Below, piece by piece: positions 1 through 8,316 of a stretch of 33,984 nucleotides of DNA. This DNA is from Bhargavaea sp. CC-171006 (lineage in GTDB: Bacteria; Bacillota; Bacilli; Bacillales_A; Planococcaceae): positions 1 to 33,984 of the forward strand of contig NZ_QUZH01000010.1 of the NCBI RefSeq assembly GCF_009761675.1, in the 5' to 3' direction. Position 1 is the first letter of the stretch. Each line of letters begins with the position of its first letter. The notes under the pieces were generated by a model. That model was not told where the DNA came from. It was given only the letters and a program-made list of their open reading frames with translations, and ran no database searches. A program made the position numbers and the translations under genes.

Positions 1-62
1 GGGATTCGAACCCGTGTTACCGCCGTGAAAGGGCGGTGTCTTAACCGCTTGACCAAGGGGCC
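1..62 (-). tRNA. tRNA-Glu (UUC), cut by the window edge
   Basis: Read on the minus strand, this stretch begins GGCCCCTTGGTCAAGCGG and carries a D arm, a five-pair anticodon stem closing the loop CTTTCAC, and a T arm with GGTTCGAATCCC. The anticodon is TTC (plus-strand bases 27-29), so it reads glutamate codons. The 3' half of the acceptor stem and the discriminator base lie left of base 1, so the gene is partial. It lies just downstream of the sprT-like gene, as in B. subtilis, but has its own promoter at 128-156. Confidence 0.95.
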
Positions 63-120
63 ATATTCAATGTCTCGAGGTCGCTCAGCCGCTCAGGCTT
101 TCGTGTGATCTCTTGTCGAC

Positions 121-156
121 TTGTCCTATTATAGGGGGCATACGAAAATACGTCAA
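121..156 (-). promoter_or_regulatory. Sigma-A promoter of tRNA-Glu
   Basis: On the minus strand the -35 box TTGACG (151-156) and the perfect -10 box TATAAT (128-133) are separated by exactly 17 bp. Transcription should start near base 121, about 60 nt before the tRNA 5' end. The quality of the boxes fits a highly expressed stable RNA. Confidence 0.8.
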
Positions 157-185
157 CACTTTTCGCCAACTTTTTTATAAAAACA

Positions 186-230
186 TCAAAACCCTTGCCG
201 CACAACGGTTTTTCGCCGTCCGGCAAGGGC
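186..230 (-). terminator. Intrinsic terminator after sprT-like gene
   Basis: On the minus strand a nine-pair stem CCCTTGCCG / CGGCAAGGG (221-229 with 192-200) encloses a loop that contains a smaller hairpin. It is followed by TTTT and further T-rich sequence. It begins 9 nt after the stop codon at 238 and separates this operon from the tRNA promoter. Confidence 0.8.
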
Positions 231-237
231 TTTCCCT

Positions 238-693
238 TCAACTCTCTTCGACTTTTTGAATGTGCCCGCGACATTTTCCGCAACGGTAGCGGCTCGTGTC
301 CATCCGGATCTTCCGCGTGTAGGTTTGGCCACAATCCTTGCAGCGGTATAGGTACTTCGCTTTCCTCCGGGCCGGCTCCCTGATGACGGAACAGTGCCTT
401 GGCGCGCCGGTCTGCCTGAGCAGCTCCCGGAAATCCCTGTCGCGGTGCCGGTATCCCTTTCCTTCTATATGAAGGTGATAATGGCACAGCTCATGCTTGA
501 TGATGCCGGTCAGCTCATCCAGTCCGTATTTCCTGTAAGCTTCCGGATTGATTTCGATGTCATGGTCGTGGAGCCGGTACCTGCCGCCCGTGGTCCGGAG
601 CCTCGGATTAAAGTACACGGTGTGGCGGAACGGGCGCCCGAATGATTCCCGGGAAATCGATTCGGTCAAAAGCTGGAGTTCCCGCTCATCCAC
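238..693 (-). CDS. SprT-like zinc metalloprotease family protein (YdcK type)
   Basis: The 151-residue product belongs to the SprT-like family. It carries the HExxH zinc/catalytic motif as HELCH at residues 67-71. A C-terminal zinc ribbon is formed by two CxxC pairs (C118/C121 and C138/C141). The family has a metallopeptidase-like fold related to Spartan, but the substrate of the bacterial short forms is unknown to me, so no specific reaction is claimed. The start is GTG at 693, and the gene overlaps the end of tex by 8 nt, which indicates translational coupling. The same tex-ydcK-tRNA order occurs in B. subtilis. A terminator follows at once. Confidence 0.88.
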   Translation of the reverse strand: MDERELQLLTESISRESFGRPFRHTVYFNPRLRTTGGRYRLHDHDIEINPEAYRKYGLDELTGIIKHELCHYHLHIEGKGYRHRDRDFRELLRQTGAPRHCSVIREPARRKAKYLYRCKDCGQTYTRKIRMDTSRYRCGKCRGHIQKVEES

Positions 694-3178
694 GCCGGCT
701 TCCGCTTCCCTTCTTGTCCGGGTCGATCATCGTCAGCGAAATCTTCGAGGCGGCCGGGTCGACCGATTCGATCCATACCGCCACAGTGTCTCCCGGCTGC
801 ACGATTTCACTTGGGTCATTCACGCGCACGGGTGCCATTTTGGAAATATGGACAAGCCCGTCTTTCTCTGCCCCGACGTCTACAAACGCCCCATAGGGCT
901 GCAGCCGGCGCACGTGTCCCTTCACTTGAGTACCCGGCTCCAGTTCGGTGAGTTTTTTTACATTGCGCTTCCGTTCCTTCGGCTGGCGTCTCCGCTCTTC
1001 TGACCGCTTTTTCTTTTCTTCTTCCTCCTCGGGAGTGAGCATGGTGAGGGAAATCCGCCCTTTTTCCTGGTCGATATCATCAATGATGACCGTGACGACG
1101 TCCCCGGGAGCGAGAATGTCCAGCGGATGCCGGACACGCCCGGTGCTCATCTTGGTTACATGGAGCAGGCCGTCTTCTCCGACGCCGATATCGATAAACG
1201 CACCAAAGTCCACGACGTTGCGGACGGTCCCCTCCATCTCCATCCCGCGCTTCAGGTCCTTGAGCGTCAGCACTTCTTTCCTCAGGAGAGGCTGCGGAAA
1301 CTCGTCACGTGGATCCCGGTTCGGGCGGCTCAGTGTCTCAATGATGTCCCGGACGGTGACTTCACCCGCTCCTGCAGCTGTTGCCACTTCTTTTGCATCC
1401 AGCTGGGCAAGCGATGCCGCCGCATGCTCCGTTCCGATGTCCTTTTTATCAAGTCCGGCCGCCTTCAGGATCTCTTCCGCAAGTCCGTAGCTTTCCGGGT
1501 GGACACCGGTGGCATCCAGCGGGTTTTTCGCCCCTGGGACGCGCAGGAAGCCGATTGCCTGCTCGTACGTCTTGGCACCGAGGCGGGGCACTTTTTTCAA
1601 TTGTGCCCGGGAACTGAATCGTCCGAGTTCATCGCGGGCCCCAACGATATTGTCCGCAACGGTACGGGACAGGCCCGACACGTGCTGAAGAAGCGATGCC
1701 GAGGCCGTGTTCACATCGACGCCGACCCGGTTTACCGCGGTCTCCACGACAAAGTCCAACTGCTCCCCGAGATTCTTCTGCGAGACATCATGCTGATACT
1801 GGCCGACGCCGACTGATTTCGGCTCGATCTTCACCAGCTCGGACAAAGGATCCTGGAGTCGGCGCGCAATCGACACGGCGCTCCGCTGCTCGACCTGAAG
1901 GTCCGGGAATTCACGGCGCGCTTCTTCGGATGCGGAATAAACACTCGCCCCCGCTTCGTTGACGATGACATATGATGCGCCTCCGTCCGTCTCCTTCAGG
2001 CAGTCTGCGATGAACTGCTCAGTTTCGCGGGATGCCGTTCCATTTCCAATCGCAATAATGGAAACCGGATACTTGCGGAGCAGCTCGAGCACTTTCTTTT
2101 TCGCGCCTTCCGTATCCGATGACGTATGCGGATAAATGACGCCGAGCTCGAGCATACGTCCTGTATCGCTCACAACAGCCAGCTTGCAGCCGGTCCGGTA
2201 AGCAGGGTCCACACCGAGGACGGTCTTGCCCCTCATCGGCGGCTGAAGCAAGAGTCGTTTCAGGTTCTCGGAAAAAATCCTGATCGCCTGCTCTTCCGCC
2301 TTCTCTGTCAGTTCACCGCGGATTTCCCGTTCGATCGACGGCAGGAGCAGCCGCTTGAAAGCGTCTGCTGCCGCTTCTTCCACTTGCGCTGCCACAGGTG
2401 AACCCGGGCGGCGCACATAGGGGCGCCGGATTTCTTCAATCAGACGCTCTTCCGGGACCGAGACAGAGACCTTAAGCACACCTGTCTTCTCCCCCCGGTT
2501 CACTGCAAGCACACGGTGCGGCTTGATTTGCCTGACCGGCTCTTCATATTCATAGTACATTTCGAAGACGCCCTTCGGATCCTCGGCATCTTTTTTCCGC
2601 GAGGTGATGATCAGTCCGCCACGCCGGATGGCACTGCGGATCTTGTCACGGACCGAGGCATCATCGGAGATCCGTTCCGCAATGATGTCCCTCGCTCCTG
2701 CAAGTGCCGCTTCTGCATCGGGCACATCGTTATCAGCGTCGGCAAATCTCCCGGCCAGATCTTCAGGACGCTCTTTCGTATCTGAGAGGAGCAGGTCGGC
2801 AAGCGGCTCCAGGCCGCGCTCTTTCGCCGCAGTCGCCCGGGTCTTCCGCTTTTTCTGATAGGGGCGGTACAGATCCTCGACCCGCTGAAGCACGTCGGCC
2901 CCGCGGATCGCTTTTTCAAGGTCGCTGTCCAGTTTCCCCTGTTCCGAAATGATGCGGATGACTTCCTCTTTCCGCTCCTCCAGTTGCGAGAGATAGCGAT
3001 GGGCATCTTCGACCGCCTTGATCTGCACTTCATCTAACTCGCCCGTCGCCTCTTTCCGGTAGCGGGCGATAAACGGCACGGTCTTGCCCTCATCCAGCAG
3101 TCCGATCACCGCCTGGGCCTGCGCTGGCCGCACGCCTGCGCGCATCGCCGCTTTCTGGATCAATTCTTTTTCCTGCAT
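686..3178 (-). CDS. tex: Tex transcription accessory protein with two S1 domains
   Basis: Tex family nucleic-acid-binding protein, implicated in transcription and RNA metabolism in other bacteria. The order is an N-terminal helical HTH region, a YqgF/RNase H-like domain (TVLGVDPAYRTG), helix-hairpin-helix motifs (around HVSGLS and VPRLGAKTYEQA) and then S1 RNA-binding domains. Two S1 domains are present, at about residues 642-714 and 746-818, joined by a highly charged linker. The usual Tex, including the B. subtilis protein of about 719 residues, has one S1, so this 830-residue protein is about 110 longer. I start at ATG 3178 because GAAAGGGTG lies 8 nt upstream; an in-frame ATG at 3199 would add seven residues with a poorer ribosome site. 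It overlaps the sprT-like gene by 8 nt. Confidence 0.93.
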   Translation of the reverse strand: MQEKELIQKAAMRAGVRPAQAQAVIGLLDEGKTVPFIARYRKEATGELDEVQIKAVEDAHRYLSQLEERKEEVIRIISEQGKLDSDLEKAIRGADVLQRVEDLYRPYQKKRKTRATAAKERGLEPLADLLLSDTKERPEDLAGRFADADNDVPDAEAALAGARDIIAERISDDASVRDKIRSAIRRGGLIITSRKKDAEDPKGVFEMYYEYEEPVRQIKPHRVLAVNRGEKTGVLKVSVSVPEERLIEEIRRPYVRRPGSPVAAQVEEAAADAFKRLLLPSIEREIRGELTEKAEEQAIRIFSENLKRLLLQPPMRGKTVLGVDPAYRTGCKLAVVSDTGRMLELGVIYPHTSSDTEGAKKKVLELLRKYPVSIIAIGNGTASRETEQFIADCLKETDGGASYVIVNEAGASVYSASEEARREFPDLQVEQRSAVSIARRLQDPLSELVKIEPKSVGVGQYQHDVSQKNLGEQLDFVVETAVNRVGVDVNTASASLLQHVSGLSRTVADNIVGARDELGRFSSRAQLKKVPRLGAKTYEQAIGFLRVPGAKNPLDATGVHPESYGLAEEILKAAGLDKKDIGTEHAAASLAQLDAKEVATAAGAGEVTVRDIIETLSRPNRDPRDEFPQPLLRKEVLTLKDLKRGMEMEGTVRNVVDFGAFIDIGVGEDGLLHVTKMSTGRVRHPLDILAPGDVVTVIIDDIDQEKGRISLTMLTPEEEEEKKKRSEERRRQPKERKRNVKKLTELEPGTQVKGHVRRLQPYGAFVDVGAEKDGLVHISKMAPVRVNDPSEIVQPGDTVAVWIESVDPAASKISLTMIDPDKKGSGSRRG

Positions 3179-3308
3179 CACTCTCACCCTTTCGTTCATT
3201 GCCTCTACCCGTCCACTTTATCATAAAAGGCCCTGCATACTGCAGGTTGCCCATGACAGTATTCACTTCACTTGAGAGAATCGCACAGCTTCAATCCCCG
3301 TCTTGTCC

Positions 3309-3382
3309 CGAAAGTGAAGCAGGCTGTTCCGAATGTGAAGATTACGGCTCTGAATTTGAAGAATACAGCTTCGAATTTGAAA
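3309..3382. repeat. Intergenic 21-bp tandem array A
   Basis: Four imperfect units begin at 3310, 3331, 3352 and 3373, exactly 21 bp apart. Each begins with GAA followed by AGTGAAG, TGTGAAG, TTTGAAG or TTTGAAA. The array lies between the rsbX terminator and the tex start. The first unit's core, reverse-complemented, is CTTCACTTTC, the core seen in the arrays at 17971-18133 and 27683-27760. No function is known to me. Confidence 0.75.
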
Positions 3383-3408
3383 AAACCATCGCAAACCCAA
3401 GCAGACCT

Positions 3409-3444
3409 AAAACAAAAACCCGCTCCGCGGATTCAGCGGAGCAG
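3409..3444 (-). terminator. Intrinsic terminator of the sigB operon
   Basis: The stem GCTCCGC/GCGGAGC (3436-3442 with 3422-3428 on the minus strand) has a seven-base loop that contains the rsbX stop codon. It is followed by GGGTTTTTGTTTT. It closes the rsbR-rsbX transcription unit. Confidence 0.85.
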
Positions 3445-4032
3445 GCTTCCTGTGATATAAGTGGCATCATCGCCATGTTTGAGTGTTTCATGCACTTTCT
3501 TATACAGATCATACGGACCGGCGCTGTTCTGCATGAATGCCTTCGGGCTCCGGATGTCCACGCCGTCTGAGTGCAGAAGAAACAGGTCTCCCGGTCCGTA
3601 GTCAAAGCCCTGTGTGCGGAGTTTCTGCGGGCGACCGGACAGGTAGCCCATCACCGGGAGCGGGTAGATCATTTTGTCATCCGAACGCCGGTACAGATAA
3701 AATCTCACGTTTCCCACACAGCTGTACTCGATTGTCGACGTCTTGAAATACGCCTTGATGATCGCAACCGCAGCTCCCCGCTTCTGATGCATGTGCATGT
3801 TGCACCGGCTGAGCAGCTGGTCGATGGATTCATCATGGTGGCGTTCCAGGATCTCCGGCACGATTTCAGCCGATTCCCTGGCGATCGGACCGTTTCCAAG
3901 TCCGTCGGCAATCGCGCAAAGAAAGTAGTCCTCATTGGTGAAGGTATAGTACACATCACCCGATTCATGATTTCCCGGCTTGGCTTCCTGATAGATGTAC
4001 GCCTCTACACAGTCGTCCTTCACTGTCTTCAA
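3433..4032 (-). CDS. rsbX: RsbX, PP2C-type phosphatase, sigma-B feedback regulator
   Basis: RsbX dephosphorylates the stressosome proteins RsbR and RsbS and so resets the signal after stress. The protein has 199 residues, the same length as B. subtilis RsbX. PP2C-type metal-binding aspartates appear in SGD (D26), ADGLGNG (D43), HSDGVD (D156) and DDATY (D188/D189). The SVGNVRF and YPLPxxGYLSG segments are typical of RsbX. The start codon is TTG at 4032, forming a TTGA overlap with the sigB stop, with AGGTGGTGGGG just upstream. As the last gene of the sigma-B module it should rise with SigB activity and act as negative feedback. Confidence 0.95.
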   Translation of the reverse strand: MKTVKDDCVEAYIYQEAKPGNHESGDVYYTFTNEDYFLCAIADGLGNGPIARESAEIVPEILERHHDESIDQLLSRCNMHMHQKRGAAVAIIKAYFKTSTIEYSCVGNVRFYLYRRSDDKMIYPLPVMGYLSGRPQKLRTQGFDYGPGDLFLLHSDGVDIRSPKAFMQNSAGPYDLYKKVHETLKHGDDATYITGSLLR

Positions 4033-4814
4033 GAAGCCCCACCACCTGCCGCCGCAATGGCCTCCTGAAGCTTTTTGATCGCCTTCCTCTGAAGCCTGGA
4101 AACATGCATCTGAGAAATCCCGAGGCGTTCCCCCGCCTCCTTCTGGCTCATCTGTTCGATATATGTAAACTGGATGATCTGCTTTTCGCGCTCAGACAGG
4201 ACATTGAGCGCTTCTGCCACGATCAGACGCTGATCCGTCATCTCATAGCCGTCATCCGTATCCCCGATAATATCGAACAGTGTGACGGTACTGCCGTCGG
4301 AATCCGCCTCCAGCGAGTGGTCCATGGACAATGCCTGATAGCTTCGTCCCATCTCCATCGCTTCCAGCACATCGTCCTCATCCACCTCGAGGAAATCCGC
4401 GATCTCCTGCACCTTCGGGGAGCGCTGCAGCTCATTTGTCAGCGTCTCCGCAGCAGACTTGATTTTAGGGCCGAGTTCCTTGATCCTGCGGGGCACGTGG
4501 ACCGCCCAAGTCTTGTCCCGGAGGAACCGCTTGATCTCGCCGATGATGGTCGGCACTGCAAACGCCTCGAAACTGCGTCCGTATTCGGGATCGTAGCGGC
4601 GGATAGCACCGAGCAGCCCGAGCATGCCGACTTGCACGATATCTTCGTGGTACGATTTACCGTTGGAGTATTTTCGGGCGATGGACTGGACAAGACGTTC
4701 ATAGTGAAGTACCAGATTCGTCTGGGCTGCCTCATCGCCACTTTCCTGGAAAGCCCTGATCCAGTCCAGCACCTGTTCTTTTGACTTGGAATCAGGAGGA
4801 GACTGTTTCGACAT
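4029..4814 (-). CDS. sigB: RNA polymerase sigma factor SigB
   Basis: General stress sigma factor of the sigma-70 family (group 3), 261 residues and so close to the B. subtilis protein. Region 2 covers about residues 30-100 (HEDIVQVGMLGLLGAIRRYDP, then the conserved stretch around GEIKRFLRDKTW). Region 3 covers about 105-190, and region 4, with its helix-turn-helix (QKEAGERLGISQMHVSRLQRK), about 222-246. I start at ATG 4814 because AGGTGGAAAAGG precedes it; an in-frame TTG at 4838 is less likely. The start overlaps rsbW by 23 nt and the end overlaps rsbX by 3 nt, so translation is coupled to the anti-sigma factor. SigB is held inactive by RsbW and drives its own promoter at 5674-5698. Confidence 0.97.
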   Translation of the reverse strand: MSKQSPPDSKSKEQVLDWIRAFQESGDEAAQTNLVLHYERLVQSIARKYSNGKSYHEDIVQVGMLGLLGAIRRYDPEYGRSFEAFAVPTIIGEIKRFLRDKTWAVHVPRRIKELGPKIKSAAETLTNELQRSPKVQEIADFLEVDEDDVLEAMEMGRSYQALSMDHSLEADSDGSTVTLFDIIGDTDDGYEMTDQRLIVAEALNVLSEREKQIIQFTYIEQMSQKEAGERLGISQMHVSRLQRKAIKKLQEAIAAAGGGAS

Positions 4815-5265
4815 CCTTTTCCACCTGCTCTCCGCCAAGATATTTGGTCATGAAGACGGTGACCCCTTCGTCGTGGTGGATTTTAATCTCGTCCATCAGC
4901 GTTTCGATCAGGTAGAGGCCGAGACCCCCTTCCCGGAGGAACATGCCCTCTTCATGATCATGGTAAGGTCCCACACTCTTTTTGGTTTTCTCAAAATCGA
5001 AGCTCTGACCATGGTCGGCCACCATGATCTCCATCCGGTCTTCATACAGGGCGCAGCCGACGACGACTTCGCCTTCCTCGTCATCCTTGTATGCGTGCTG
5101 CACCGCGTTCGTGATCGCCTCGCTGGACGCGATCTTCATGTCCTCGATGTCGTCATAGGTGAAGCCGAGCCGGCTTGCGAGGCCTGAGATCGTGAGTCGC
5201 GCCACGCCCACATACTGGGCCTTGGCCGGCACACGGATCTCCACATAGTCATACGGTTGCATCAT
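4792..5265 (-). CDS. rsbW: RsbW, anti-sigma-B factor and serine kinase
   Basis: GHKL-fold kinase that binds SigB when RsbV is phosphorylated and phosphorylates RsbV at a serine. With the start at ATG 5265 it has 157 residues. The ATP-site N-box is SSEAITNAVQHAY (N53). The G1-type box is VADHGQSFDF and the G2-type box is EGGLGLYL (about 112-119). AAAGGTGGG lies 7-8 nt upstream of 5265; ATG 5262 is an equal alternative, and an upstream in-frame start at 5313 would run deep into rsbV. It overlaps rsbV by 17 nt and sigB by 23 nt, which fits the balanced synthesis needed for partner switching. Confidence 0.96.
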   Translation of the reverse strand: MMQPYDYVEIRVPAKAQYVGVARLTISGLASRLGFTYDDIEDMKIASSEAITNAVQHAYKDDEEGEVVVGCALYEDRMEIMVADHGQSFDFEKTKKSVGPYHDHEEGMFLREGGLGLYLIETLMDEIKIHHDEGVTVFMTKYLGGEQVEKDVETVSS

Positions 5266-5599
5266 TGAACCCACCTTTATCTGCTTTATGTTCTTCAATA
5301 TCCATGACCTCATCGAGACCCGTGATATCGAACAGCCGCTTTAGCCGTGGGGAAAGCCCTGTGATTTTCACATGGCCGCCGCTTTCCTTCACCTGTTTGA
5401 AATAGCCGACGAACACACCCAGACCCGTGCTGTCCATATATTCTACATCCGAAAGATCGATCTCGGCCTTCATGCCTTCCTGAACCGGAAGCTCTGAAAG
5501 CTTCTCCCGCAGGACAGGCGCCGTGAACGCATCAATCTCACCGACCACTTTAAAATGCTGCACACTGTTTTCTTCATGCAAATCAACTTGTAGATTCAT
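5249..5599 (-). CDS. rsbV: RsbV, anti-anti-sigma factor
   Basis: STAS-domain antagonist that captures RsbW and frees SigB when dephosphorylated by RsbU. The product has 116 residues. The phosphorylated serine is S58 in YMDSTGLGVF, and the fold motif RLKRLFDITGL follows. ATG 5599 is chosen because AGAGGTG lies 6 nt upstream; the GTG at 5605 would lie inside that ribosome site. The sigma-B promoter 75 nt upstream makes this the first gene of the autoregulated rsbV-rsbW-sigB-rsbX transcript. The C-terminus is a few residues longer than the 109-residue B. subtilis protein. Confidence 0.96.
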   Translation of the reverse strand: MNLQVDLHEENSVQHFKVVGEIDAFTAPVLREKLSELPVQEGMKAEIDLSDVEYMDSTGLGVFVGYFKQVKESGGHVKITGLSPRLKRLFDITGLDEVMDIEEHKADKGGFNDATV

Positions 5600-5673
5600 T
5601 TCCACACCTCTTCTTTAATTTCTCAATCTATAATCCCAAATCCATAATTACGTTTGAAGACAACATCAAGGTT

Positions 5674-5698
5674 TTACCCCTTCTGAAGAAATCCAAAC
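5674..5698 (-). promoter_or_regulatory. Sigma-B promoter in front of rsbV
   Basis: On the minus strand GTTTGG (5693-5698) and GGGTAA (5674-5679) are separated by 13 bp. This agrees with the sigma-B consensus GTTTWW-N12-15-GGGWAW. It lies in the 104-nt gap between rsbU and rsbV, the place where the autoregulatory sigma-B promoter lies in B. subtilis. It allows positive feedback on rsbVW-sigB-rsbX without raising the upstream rsbRSTU genes. Confidence 0.85.
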
Positions 5699-5703
5699 AT
5701 CCA

Positions 5704-6705
5704 TTACTCTTTTTTCAAGATTACAAGGGAGAAATCATCCTGGAGCTGGAAACCCTGCATGCGGTCCAATTCCGCGAAAACGTGCTCCGCCATTTCCTGG
5801 GCAGAGCGGTCCTTTACACTGCTGATGATCTCAAGGATGGTTTCTTTTTCGACAAAACCATCGGGTGTACGGGCTTCTGTTACCCCATCGGTCATGATGG
5901 CGACGAAATCATTGCGCTCAAGAACCACGCTTCCCTCCTCATAGCGGGCATCCGGAGATACGCCGAGAAGGAGCCCTTTGGCATCCAGTTCCACAAACCG
6001 GTTTTCCGAAGCCCGGTAATGGAGTGCGGGTTCATGCCCGGCGGATGCATAGGAAAAAGTGGAGCTTTTTGCATCAAAGCGCCCATACATCATCGTCACG
6101 AACATCGAGTCATTGACGCTTTTTTCCACGATCCGGTTAATGACCGAAAGCACACCGGATGGTCCTTCGGAGGAATGCTGGACACTGTCCATGCCGAACT
6201 TGACCATCGACATGCATAAGGCAGCCGGAATCCCTTTGCCCATGACATCTGCGACAGCTACGCCCGCTTCGTCCATGTCATTACCGACAAAATAGATATA
6301 GTCCCCGCTCATCGTACGTGAAGGTACGGTCACATAACCGATGTCCATGCCTTCGACGGCAGGGATTTTCGTTTTCAGAAGCGTCTCCTGAACCTTCGAG
6401 GCCACTTCCATCTCAAGCTGCATCTCTTCTTGCCGCTTGACGAGGGACTGATGTTCCTTCAGCGCAAGTCCGTAGCGGATCATCATTTCGATGAGGAAGT
6501 CGAAAGAATGCCAGACTTTCGACGGAAGGCCCGGCAACACGTCCTTGAGTGCGGACTTATGTATGCTGATGACCTCCTCGGGCGAAATGTCCCGCTCGAT
6601 CAGTTTGCGGCTGAACGCCTCTCCCATATATAAATTCTGTTCAGATTGATCCTCAAGGTATTGCCTCAATATTTCTTTATATTCTTTTTCAGTCTGCTGA
6701 GGCAT
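5704..6705 (-). CDS. rsbU: RsbU, PP2C-type phosphatase activating RsbV
   Basis: Dephosphorylates RsbV-P once RsbT is released from the stressosome and binds RsbU. The protein has 333 residues. An N-terminal helical RsbT-binding domain covers about residues 1-84, a coiled-coil linker about 85-105, and a C-terminal SpoIIE-type phosphatase domain the rest. Metal-site aspartates are visible in SGDYIYF (D135), VADVMGKG (D153), TDGVTE (D273) and QDDFS (D323/D324). Start ATG 6705 has a GGGGGATGA site. It follows rsbT with a gap of 17 nt. Confidence 0.95.
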   Translation of the reverse strand: MPQQTEKEYKEILRQYLEDQSEQNLYMGEAFSRKLIERDISPEEVISIHKSALKDVLPGLPSKVWHSFDFLIEMMIRYGLALKEHQSLVKRQEEMQLEMEVASKVQETLLKTKIPAVEGMDIGYVTVPSRTMSGDYIYFVGNDMDEAGVAVADVMGKGIPAALCMSMVKFGMDSVQHSSEGPSGVLSVINRIVEKSVNDSMFVTMMYGRFDAKSSTFSYASAGHEPALHYRASENRFVELDAKGLLLGVSPDARYEEGSVVLERNDFVAIMTDGVTEARTPDGFVEKETILEIISSVKDRSAQEMAEHVFAELDRMQGFQLQDDFSLVILKKE

Positions 6706-6722
6706 CTACATTCATCCCCCAA

Positions 6723-7124
6723 TCAGCGGAGCCATTTGACTGCAGTTATTGTTGTGCCTTTTCCGCGCTCGGTATCAATCCGGAAATCGTCCATCAGCCG
6801 CTTGACCCCGGGCATTCCGGCGCCAAGCCCTCCGGAAGTCGAATATCCGTCTTCCATCACTTTTCTGACATCGGGAATACCCGGACCTTCGTCGGAAGCG
6901 ATAATGGCAATTCCGAACATGCCGTCGTCGTTCAGGCGTTCGATTTCAATTTTTCCGGCTCCTGCATATAAATAAATGTTTCTTGCGAGTTCACTGATCG
7001 CCGTCGTAATACGGGCCTGGTCAACGGTGCCGAAGCCGACTTTCTTTGCTTCGTTCCGGCCCAGCTGCCTTGCAGCAACAATGTCCCATTCCGTATGAAT
7101 GTCAACTGAAGACCGGTACGCCAT
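6723..7124 (-). CDS. rsbT: RsbT, stressosome switch serine/threonine kinase
   Basis: GHKL-fold kinase that phosphorylates RsbR and RsbS under stress, leaves the stressosome and activates RsbU. With ATG 7124 as start it has 133 residues, the length of the B. subtilis protein. The N-box is TAISELARN (to N49), the G1-type box SDEGPGIPD (D78) and the G2-type box SGGLGAGMPGVKR. GGAGG lies 7 nt before 7124; the TTG at 7130 is too close to that site. Only 2 nt separate it from the rsbS stop. Confidence 0.96.
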   Translation of the reverse strand: MAYRSSVDIHTEWDIVAARQLGRNEAKKVGFGTVDQARITTAISELARNIYLYAGAGKIEIERLNDDGMFGIAIIASDEGPGIPDVRKVMEDGYSTSGGLGAGMPGVKRLMDDFRIDTERGKGTTITAVKWLR

Positions 7125-7126
7125 CG

Positions 7127-7489
7127 TCAAGCCTCCAATTCTTGCTGCAGTTTGTCCATTCCGTTTTCGAGGTCAAGGGCCGTCATGACATTTTCCAGAC
7201 GGATTCCGAGTTCGATGAGCGTAATGGCGACGGCCGGCTGGATGCCGGTGATGACCACCTTGGCACCCATAAGGCCCGACATGCTGATGACATCACCGAG
7301 CACCTTCGCGATGAAGGAATCGATGAAGTCAATCGGAGTCAGGTCGATCACAACGCCTTTGGCCGAAGTGTCATGCAGTTTTTTCAACAGGTCTTCCTGG
7401 AATTGGATCGCAGTCTGGTCGTCCAATTCCCATTGAAGCGAGACAATCAAGATTTCGTTAAGCTTGAGGATCGGGATACGCATGTTCAC
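7127..7489 (-). CDS. rsbS: RsbS, stressosome STAS-domain antagonist
   Basis: Single STAS-domain protein that, with RsbR, forms the stressosome core and holds RsbT. It has 120 residues. The phosphorylated serine is S58 in [14 protein letters not shown], equivalent to S59 of B. subtilis RsbS. The start is GTG 7489 (ATG 7483 is two codons later), with GGAGGTGG upstream. The GTGA overlap with the rsbR stop codon indicates translational coupling. Confidence 0.95.
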   Translation of the reverse strand: MNMRIPILKLNEILIVSLQWELDDQTAIQFQEDLLKKLHDTSAKGVVIDLTPIDFIDSFIAKVLGDVISMSGLMGAKVVITGIQPAVAITLIELGIRLENVMTALDLENGMDKLQQELEA

Positions 7490-8316
7490 TGTTCATCCAC
7501 CTCCACGATTTTTCGGCTGGTCAACGCCAGCGCTTCCTGCATGCCCCTCTGCAGCGTGCTGGTCGTCGTAAAGTCTTCCAGGCTGATACCGAGCGCCACA
7601 ATCGTCTGTGCGATTTCCGGACGGATGCCGACCAGCATGCAGCGTGCCCCGACGAGGCGGACCGCGTCGGCCGCCTGGATAATGTGGTGGGCGACCATCG
7701 TATCCACTACGGGAACACTGGTGATGTCGAGCAGCACCACTTCCGCACGTTGGCGGACGACACCCTCCAGAAGGTTTTCCATGATGAGCTTGGCGCGTTC
7801 AGTATCGATTGTGCCGACAAGCGGCATGACGGAAATCTTGTCGAATACAGGAATCAGGGAAGCCGACAGCTCCTGCAGGGCAATCTTCTGGAGATTGACC
7901 GTACGTTCCCAGGTGTGGGAGTACATTTCGACGACTTCCTGACGGAGTGGCTTGATCCAGTTGTTCAGGATGTCAAAGTACTCCGCTACATTGCTGTCAT
8001 CAAGGATTTCAGCCTTTCGCAGCAGGTCATAGAGCGTATCCGAGAAGTTCTCGATCGCCTTCATGACAAGCGAAATCGACCAGCCGAGACGGACGATGCG
8101 CTCCGAGAAGTTATGGAGCTTTTCATCATATTGGTTCGAGTCTTCTGTAAGGCTCGAAACGATGAGGTCCGCGAAGTCCCGGCTTGTCCGCTCGATGACC
8201 TCTTCCGGCATGATGTGGAAGAATTTTTCACCATGCTCATCTTTCATGCGTGTTTTCCAGCTGTCGATGATCTCTTCGAGGTGAGTCTCGACAAACTGAG
8301 GAACTTTTCTATACAT
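7486..8316 (-). CDS. rsbR: RsbR-type stressosome sensor protein
   Basis: Stressosome scaffold and putative sensor, 276 residues. It has an N-terminal non-heme globin-like sensory domain (about 1-130) and a C-terminal STAS domain (about 150-265). Two phosphorylatable threonines, T172 in GTIDTERAK and T206 in [10 protein letters not shown], lie 34 residues apart like T171 and T205 of B. subtilis RsbRA. The first gene of the module, it is followed by rsbS with a 4-nt overlap. The operon promoter must lie in 8317-8564. Confidence 0.95.
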   Translation of the reverse strand: MYRKVPQFVETHLEEIIDSWKTRMKDEHGEKFFHIMPEEVIERTSRDFADLIVSSLTEDSNQYDEKLHNFSERIVRLGWSISLVMKAIENFSDTLYDLLRKAEILDDSNVAEYFDILNNWIKPLRQEVVEMYSHTWERTVNLQKIALQELSASLIPVFDKISVMPLVGTIDTERAKLIMENLLEGVVRQRAEVVLLDITSVPVVDTMVAHHIIQAADAVRLVGARCMLVGIRPEIAQTIVALGISLEDFTTTSTLQRGMQEALALTSRKIVEVDEQ

